From Actinoplanes sichuanensis (lineage in GTDB: Bacteria; Actinomycetota; Actinomycetes; Mycobacteriales; Micromonosporaceae), in assembly GCF_033097365.1 (NCBI RefSeq), contig NZ_AP028461.1:10381501-10445500 (forward strand): DNA of 64,000 nucleotides. Direction: 5' to 3'. Numbering within the stretch: the first letter of the stretch is position 1; the number at the start of each line of letters is the position of its first letter. Of the stretch, positions 59,847 to 64,000 are shown piece by piece. A model generated the notes under the pieces. That model did no database searches, was not told where the DNA came from, and worked only from the letters and a program-made list of their open reading frames with translations. The translations under genes were made by a program, and so were the position numbers.

Positions 59847-60902
59847 GTGACACAGCGAGGCCTGGGGATGTCGGAGGACATCGCGGAACAACCCGCCGGT
59901 TTCGCACGGCTGCTCGAGACCGGGCCGTCCACGGCGATCGCCGAGGTCGCCGCCGAGGTCGCCCGACGGGCGCCGCGCAGCGTTCTCTTCGTCGGCCGGG
60001 GCACGTCCGACCACGCCGCCCTCTACGCCGCCTACCTGGCCGAGATCCGGCTCGGCCTGCCCGTCGCCAGCGCCTCCCCGAGCGCGATCACGCTCTACGG
60101 CGCCCGGCCGGACCTGACCGGCACCCTGGTCATCGGGGTCAGTCAGAGTGGCGGCTCGCCAGACCTGACCGGGGTGCTCAAGGTGGCCCGGGAGACCGGC
60201 GCGCTGACCCTGGCGGTCACCAACAACCCCGACTCGCCGCTGGCCCGGGCGGCCGAGCTCTCGATCGACGTGGTGGCCGGGCACGAGCGCGCGGTCGCGG
60301 CGACCAAGACGTACACCGCCGAGCTGCTCGCCCTGCTGATGCTGATCGAGGGTGTCCGCGCCGGTGACGGTCACCTGCCCGCCGAGGAGCGCGCCGCGCT
60401 GGAGAAGCTGCCGCAGCTCGCCGCCGACGTGCTGGCCGACGGTTCCGCCGCCGAGCTGGCGCAGCGCTACCGGTTCGCGGCCAGCCTCGTCGCCACCGGG
60501 CGCGGCTACGCCTACCCGACCGCCCGGGAGGCCGCCCTCAAGCTCATGGAGACCTCCTACCTGCCGGCGCTCGCGTTCTCCGGCGCCGACCTGCTGCACG
60601 GTCCGCTCGCCATGACCGACCACGACATCCCGGTCCTGGCCGTGGTCGGCGACGGCCCCGGCGGCCGGTCGATGCGCGACGTGGTGGCCCGGCTCGGTGA
60701 ACGCCGCGTCGACGTGGTGACCATCGGCGGCTCCGACGTCGACGGCGCCTCGGCCCGGCTCGCCGTCCCGTCCGTCGACGAGCGGTACGCCCCGCTGCTC
60801 GACATCCTGCCGGTTCAACAGCTCGCGCTCGCGCTGTCGCTGGCCCGCGGCGAGGACCCGGACGCGCCGCGCGGACTCAAGAAGGTCACCACGACTCTTT
60901 AG
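59847..60902 (+). CDS. SIS-domain protein, GlmS C-terminal/AgaS type
   Basis: 351 residues with two SIS domains (about 35-170 and 205-345). Sugar-phosphate motifs include VGRGTSDHAA, GVSQSGGSPD and ATKTYTAEL, as in the isomerase half of GlmS, without the glutaminase half. It may be an amino-sugar isomerase/deaminase or regulator. GGGGAGG lies 5 nt before the GTG. 26 bp before the sensor kinase gene, so they may share a transcript. Confidence 0.85.
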   Translation: MTQRGLGMSEDIAEQPAGFARLLETGPSTAIAEVAAEVARRAPRSVLFVGRGTSDHAALYAAYLAEIRLGLPVASASPSAITLYGARPDLTGTLVIGVSQSGGSPDLTGVLKVARETGALTLAVTNNPDSPLARAAELSIDVVAGHERAVAATKTYTAELLALLMLIEGVRAGDGHLPAEERAALEKLPQLAADVLADGSAAELAQRYRFAASLVATGRGYAYPTAREAALKLMETSYLPALAFSGADLLHGPLAMTDHDIPVLAVVGDGPGGRSMRDVVARLGERRVDVVTIGGSDVDGASARLAVPSVDERYAPLLDILPVQQLALALSLARGEDPDAPRGLKKVTTTL

Positions 60903-60928
60903 AAACACGGGCATGGCAGGCTGGGGCG

Positions 60929-62473
60929 GTGTCCACCCTGCGCGATCTAGTCGAAGAACACACCAGCCTCAGCCCCGCCGACATCGACCACCTCCACCGG
61001 ATCGCCGGTGACTGGCAGCTGCTGTCCGACCTGTCCTTCGCGGACCTGCTGCTCTGGGTGCCGATCAAGGGCGAGCCGCGACGGCCACGGGAGTTCCTCT
61101 GCGTCGCGCAGGTGCGACCCACCACCGCGCCCACGGCGTACCAGGACGACCAGGTCGGCAAGATCGTCGGCGGGCCGGAGGTGGCCCACCTCGACGTCGC
61201 CATCACGCAGGAGCGCATCTGGCGGGAGGGCGACCCGGTCTGGTACGGCGACACCCCCGCCCGCCACGAGGCCATCCCGGTCCGGCTGCGTGACGCCACC
61301 GACCTGGAGGAGGCGCTCAGCGAGGTGATCGCGGTGATCGGTCGCGACACCAACCTGAGCACCGCGCGCACCCCCAGCCAGCTCGAACTCAACTACCTGA
61401 CCACCGCCGACGACCTGGCGCAGATGGTGGCGGACGGGACGTTCCCGCCGCCCCGCCTGCCCGGGGAGATCACCTCGGCGCCGCGGGTCGGTGACGGCCT
61501 GATCCGGCTGGACGCCTCCGGCAAGGTCACCTACGCCAGCCCCAACGCGCAGTCCGCCTATCGCCGGCTCGGGTTCAACGCCCACCTGGTCGGCGAGGAG
61601 CTGGCCAAACTGTCCAGCCGCCTGTCCGGCGACCCGCTGGAGGGCAACGACGCCGCCGAGCGGATCCTGGCGTCCCTGCGCGGCGAGTTCCCGGCCCGGA
61701 TGGAGGTGGAGGCGCGTGGCGCCACCGTCCTCACCCGGGCGCTGCCGCTGCTGCCCGCGGGCGTGCCGATCGGCGCGCTCGTCCTGGTCCGGGACGTGAC
61801 CGAGGTGCGCCGCCGGGAACGGGCCCTGATGACCAAGGACGCCACCATCCGGGAGATCCACCACCGGGTGAAGAACAACCTGCAGACCGTGGCCGCACTG
61901 CTGCGCCTGCAGGCCCGTCGGGTGGACGCCCCGGAGGCCCGGATGGCCTTGGAGGAGTCGGTGCGCCGGGTCGCGTCGATCGCCCTGGTCCACGAGACCC
62001 TGTCGATGTCCAGCGACGAGGCGGTCGAGTTCGACGGCATCGTGGACCGGGTCGCGTCGGCCGCCACCGAGGTGGCCACCACCGGTGCCCCGGTGAAGAT
62101 CCGCCGGGACGGCACCTTCGGCGTGCTGCCCGCCGAGATCGCCACCTCGCTCGTCATGGTGCTGAACGAGTTGCTGATCAACGCGGTCGAGCACGGCTTC
62201 CCGGCGCCGGACGAGGACACCGAGCCCACCCCGGTCACCGGCGAGGGCGAGGTGGTCGTCTCCGCACACCGGTTCCGCAAACAGCTGCACGTCACCGTGG
62301 CCGACAACGGGCAGGGCCTGCCGGAGGGCTTCAAGTTCGAGGGCAGCAACCGGCTCGGCCTGCAGATCGTGCGGGCCCTGGCCACCGGCGAGCTGCGCGG
62401 CAGCATCGAGCTGCGCAACCGGGCCGGTGGCGGCACCGAGGCGGTCCTGGTCGTGCCGTTGGAGAAGCGCTAG
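60929..62473 (+). CDS. pdtaS: PdtaS-type sensor histidine kinase
   Basis: 514 residues: an N-terminal GAF-like domain (about 1-150), a PAS-like domain (about 175-290), a HisKA_2 helix with EIHHRVKNNLQT (near 311) and a HATPase (about 380-510) with NELLINAVEHGF and NGQGLPEG. PdtaS phosphorylates the RNA-binding antiterminator PdtaR; that partner is not in the window. No membrane helices, so it is cytosolic. Rv3220c holds the same place beside the biotinyl protein. Confidence 0.9.
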   Translation: MSTLRDLVEEHTSLSPADIDHLHRIAGDWQLLSDLSFADLLLWVPIKGEPRRPREFLCVAQVRPTTAPTAYQDDQVGKIVGGPEVAHLDVAITQERIWREGDPVWYGDTPARHEAIPVRLRDATDLEEALSEVIAVIGRDTNLSTARTPSQLELNYLTTADDLAQMVADGTFPPPRLPGEITSAPRVGDGLIRLDASGKVTYASPNAQSAYRRLGFNAHLVGEELAKLSSRLSGDPLEGNDAAERILASLRGEFPARMEVEARGATVLTRALPLLPAGVPIGALVLVRDVTEVRRRERALMTKDATIREIHHRVKNNLQTVAALLRLQARRVDAPEARMALEESVRRVASIALVHETLSMSSDEAVEFDGIVDRVASAATEVATTGAPVKIRRDGTFGVLPAEIATSLVMVLNELLINAVEHGFPAPDEDTEPTPVTGEGEVVVSAHRFRKQLHVTVADNGQGLPEGFKFEGSNRLGLQIVRALATGELRGSIELRNRAGGGTEAVLVVPLEKR

Positions 62474-63963
62474 CCGGGCCGGCGCTCCAACAGCACCAGG
62501 GTGCCCTTGGTCTTCTTGAAGATGTCGATCTGGCGGTAGTCCTTCTCCAGCGTGGCACCGATCGGGCCGACGTCGTCCAGCGGCTCGCCGGTCTTCCACT
62601 GCCGGAAATACCAGACCCGCCCGGCCTTGCCGAGACATGCGGCCGGGTCGGCGCACTCCACCGCGGCCAGCTGGCCGATCTCGGCGGACGGCGTCTGCAG
62701 CAGGACGTCGGTCGGGCGGGTCCGGCCGCGCAGCTGGTAATCCATGCCCGCGCGCAGCGACCAGTTGCCCAGCGCGGCGTAGACGATCACGTCGCCCGGC
62801 TTCTGGTGCTTCAGGATGACCTTGGACAGGGCCCGGAAGTCGGCGCCCATGTGGGTGGCCGGTCCGCGCAGCCCCAGCTGAGCCGGCACCGCGGTCGCGG
62901 CGACCAGGACGAACACCACCAGACTGCGGAACCGCAGGCCGTGCAGTGCGGCGGCGGCGCAGAGCGTGAGCGCGGGCAGGACGAACAGCACGTACCGCGG
63001 CACCCAGACCGAGTCGGTGACGAACGAGACGCCGATCAGCGCCACCGGCGGGATCACCGCCAGCACACCGAGCTCGCGGATCAGCGCCCGGTCCGGCCAG
63101 CGGGCGGCCAGCGCCAGCCCGATGATCACCAGGCCGCCGATGGTGGCGCCGAACATCGCGCCCGGCGCGTCCAGCACGGTGTCCAGGTTCATCTCGGCGA
63201 TCCAGGCCAACTGCCCGCCGCGCTGGGTGGCGCCGAGATAGACGAACGGCAGCACCGGCAACAGCGCCACGAAAGTGACCGGGAACCAGACGAACAGCGC
63301 CTTGTCGCGGCTCAGCCACCAGCGCGACACCACGATGTAGAGGTGACCGGCCAGCATCAGCAGCGCGAAGATGTGCGCCAGACCGGTCAGCGCCACGGTC
63401 AGGCCGTAGCAGAACCAGAGCAGCTTCCTACGCGGCCGGTCCACCGCCAGGTAGAGCAGCAGGGTCGCGGTGGTCGCGAAGAGGAAGGCCAGACCATACG
63501 CCCGGGCCTCCTGCGCGTAGCGGCTCAGCTGCGGGATCGCCACCAGCAGCAGCGCCGAGAACAGGCCGACACCCGGGTTGAACAGCCGTCGGCCCAGCTC
63601 GCCGGCCACACCGACACCGACCGCGACCGCGATCAGCGACGGCATCCGCATCGAGACCTCGGAGTCGCCGAACAGCGCCGTCCAGTAGTGCAGGAACATG
63701 TAGTACGGCGCGATCACGCCGTCGAAGTGCCCGGCCTGGTCCACGATCTGTGCCGGAGTCCGTTGGCTGACCAGCCAGCTCGCGTTCTCATCCCAGCCCA
63801 GTGACGGATTACCCAGTCGGAACCGGCCGACCACCAGCATCAGCAGGGCCGGGATCAGCGACGGGGCCAGCGTCCAGAGAGTCGCGGTGGTCGGCACACG
63901 GCGCGGCGCCGGGCCCGCGAGGGTCCGCGACGGCGAGTCGTCGCTCACGGTTTGAACAGCCAT
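62470..63963 (-). CDS. Membrane glycosyltransferase, GT39/ArnT-like
   Basis: 497 residues with about ten or eleven helices and a C-terminal outer domain. The LGWDENASW segment in the first outer loop carries the catalytic acidic residue expected of GT-C enzymes, and RYAQEARAY is typical of the family. It should use a polyprenyl-phosphate sugar donor. Acceptor unknown. It overlaps the pdtaS stop by 4 bp. The start ATG 63963 has GGAG too close; GTG 63945 is an alternative. Confidence 0.85.
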   Translation of the reverse strand: MAVQTVSDDSPSRTLAGPAPRRVPTTATLWTLAPSLIPALLMLVVGRFRLGNPSLGWDENASWLVSQRTPAQIVDQAGHFDGVIAPYYMFLHYWTALFGDSEVSMRMPSLIAVAVGVGVAGELGRRLFNPGVGLFSALLLVAIPQLSRYAQEARAYGLAFLFATTATLLLYLAVDRPRRKLLWFCYGLTVALTGLAHIFALLMLAGHLYIVVSRWWLSRDKALFVWFPVTFVALLPVLPFVYLGATQRGGQLAWIAEMNLDTVLDAPGAMFGATIGGLVIIGLALAARWPDRALIRELGVLAVIPPVALIGVSFVTDSVWVPRYVLFVLPALTLCAAAALHGLRFRSLVVFVLVAATAVPAQLGLRGPATHMGADFRALSKVILKHQKPGDVIVYAALGNWSLRAGMDYQLRGRTRPTDVLLQTPSAEIGQLAAVECADPAACLGKAGRVWYFRQWKTGEPLDDVGPIGATLEKDYRQIDIFKKTKGTLVLLERRPG

Positions 63964-64000
63964 CTCCGACTTTCGAGGTGCGTCCGGGGGCAGGAGGCGG

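Overview
The window is high-GC actinobacterial DNA. Its gene content (mycothiol-linked redox genes, two WhiB regulators, SigR/RsrA, AdnAB, an initiator tRNA without encoded CCA, many apparently leaderless starts) suggests Actinoplanes or a close relative in the Micromonosporaceae. The genus is inferred from content, not from a database match.

Region 1 (1-31.6 kb) is a core block whose order resembles Mycobacterium tuberculosis Rv3202c-Rv3193c. It holds the end of adnA, then adnB, nudC, mrx1, uvrD2, whiB7, an ABC1 kinase, a ThiF-like protein, a DUF2342 metalloprotease, a PDZ-Lon protease and a UPF0182 membrane protein. Interleaved genes include a cold-shock protein, an acyltransferase, an Rrf2-controlled SsuABC-type transporter operon, an M16 peptidase pair, a PhyH dioxygenase and a three-gene cassette of unknown function. 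The best regulatory feature is the whiB7 leader: an AT-rich promoter, a 109-codon leader ORF, and a terminator whose left arm can instead pair with RNA at the end of that ORF. Three DnaA boxes spaced by whole helical turns lie at 24.1 kb.

Region 2 (31.6-37 kb) is an accessory, rearranged patch. Two identical initiator tRNA genes sit near the outer ends of an imperfect inverted repeat of about 0.6 kb per arm. Between the arms are two small secreted low-complexity proteins. Outside the right arm are a decayed histidine kinase, then a complete IS701-family element with CTAG target duplications, inserted in an array of 16-bp repeats that each contain CTAG.

Region 3 (37-50 kb) is species-variable: a lamin-tail-domain secreted protein, a pentapeptide-repeat protein, TerC, a spermidine-synthase-like protein, a DUF1800/DUF1501 Tat pair, a GH77 amylomaltase, a GH46 chitosanase and a GH16-like protein that lacks the usual catalytic motif.

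Region 4 (50-64 kb) returns to a core block resembling Rv3228-Rv3220c: hisN, rsgA, aroA, an SRAP protein, a WhiB, sigR-rsrA, the tiny ribosomal protein bL37, a biotinyl-domain protein, a TPR protein, a SIS-domain protein, a PdtaS-like kinase and a membrane glycosyltransferase. Matching SigR-type promoters (GGGAAT, 19 nt, GTT) precede sigR and mrx1. This ties thiol-stress sensing in region 4 to mycothiol reduction in region 1.
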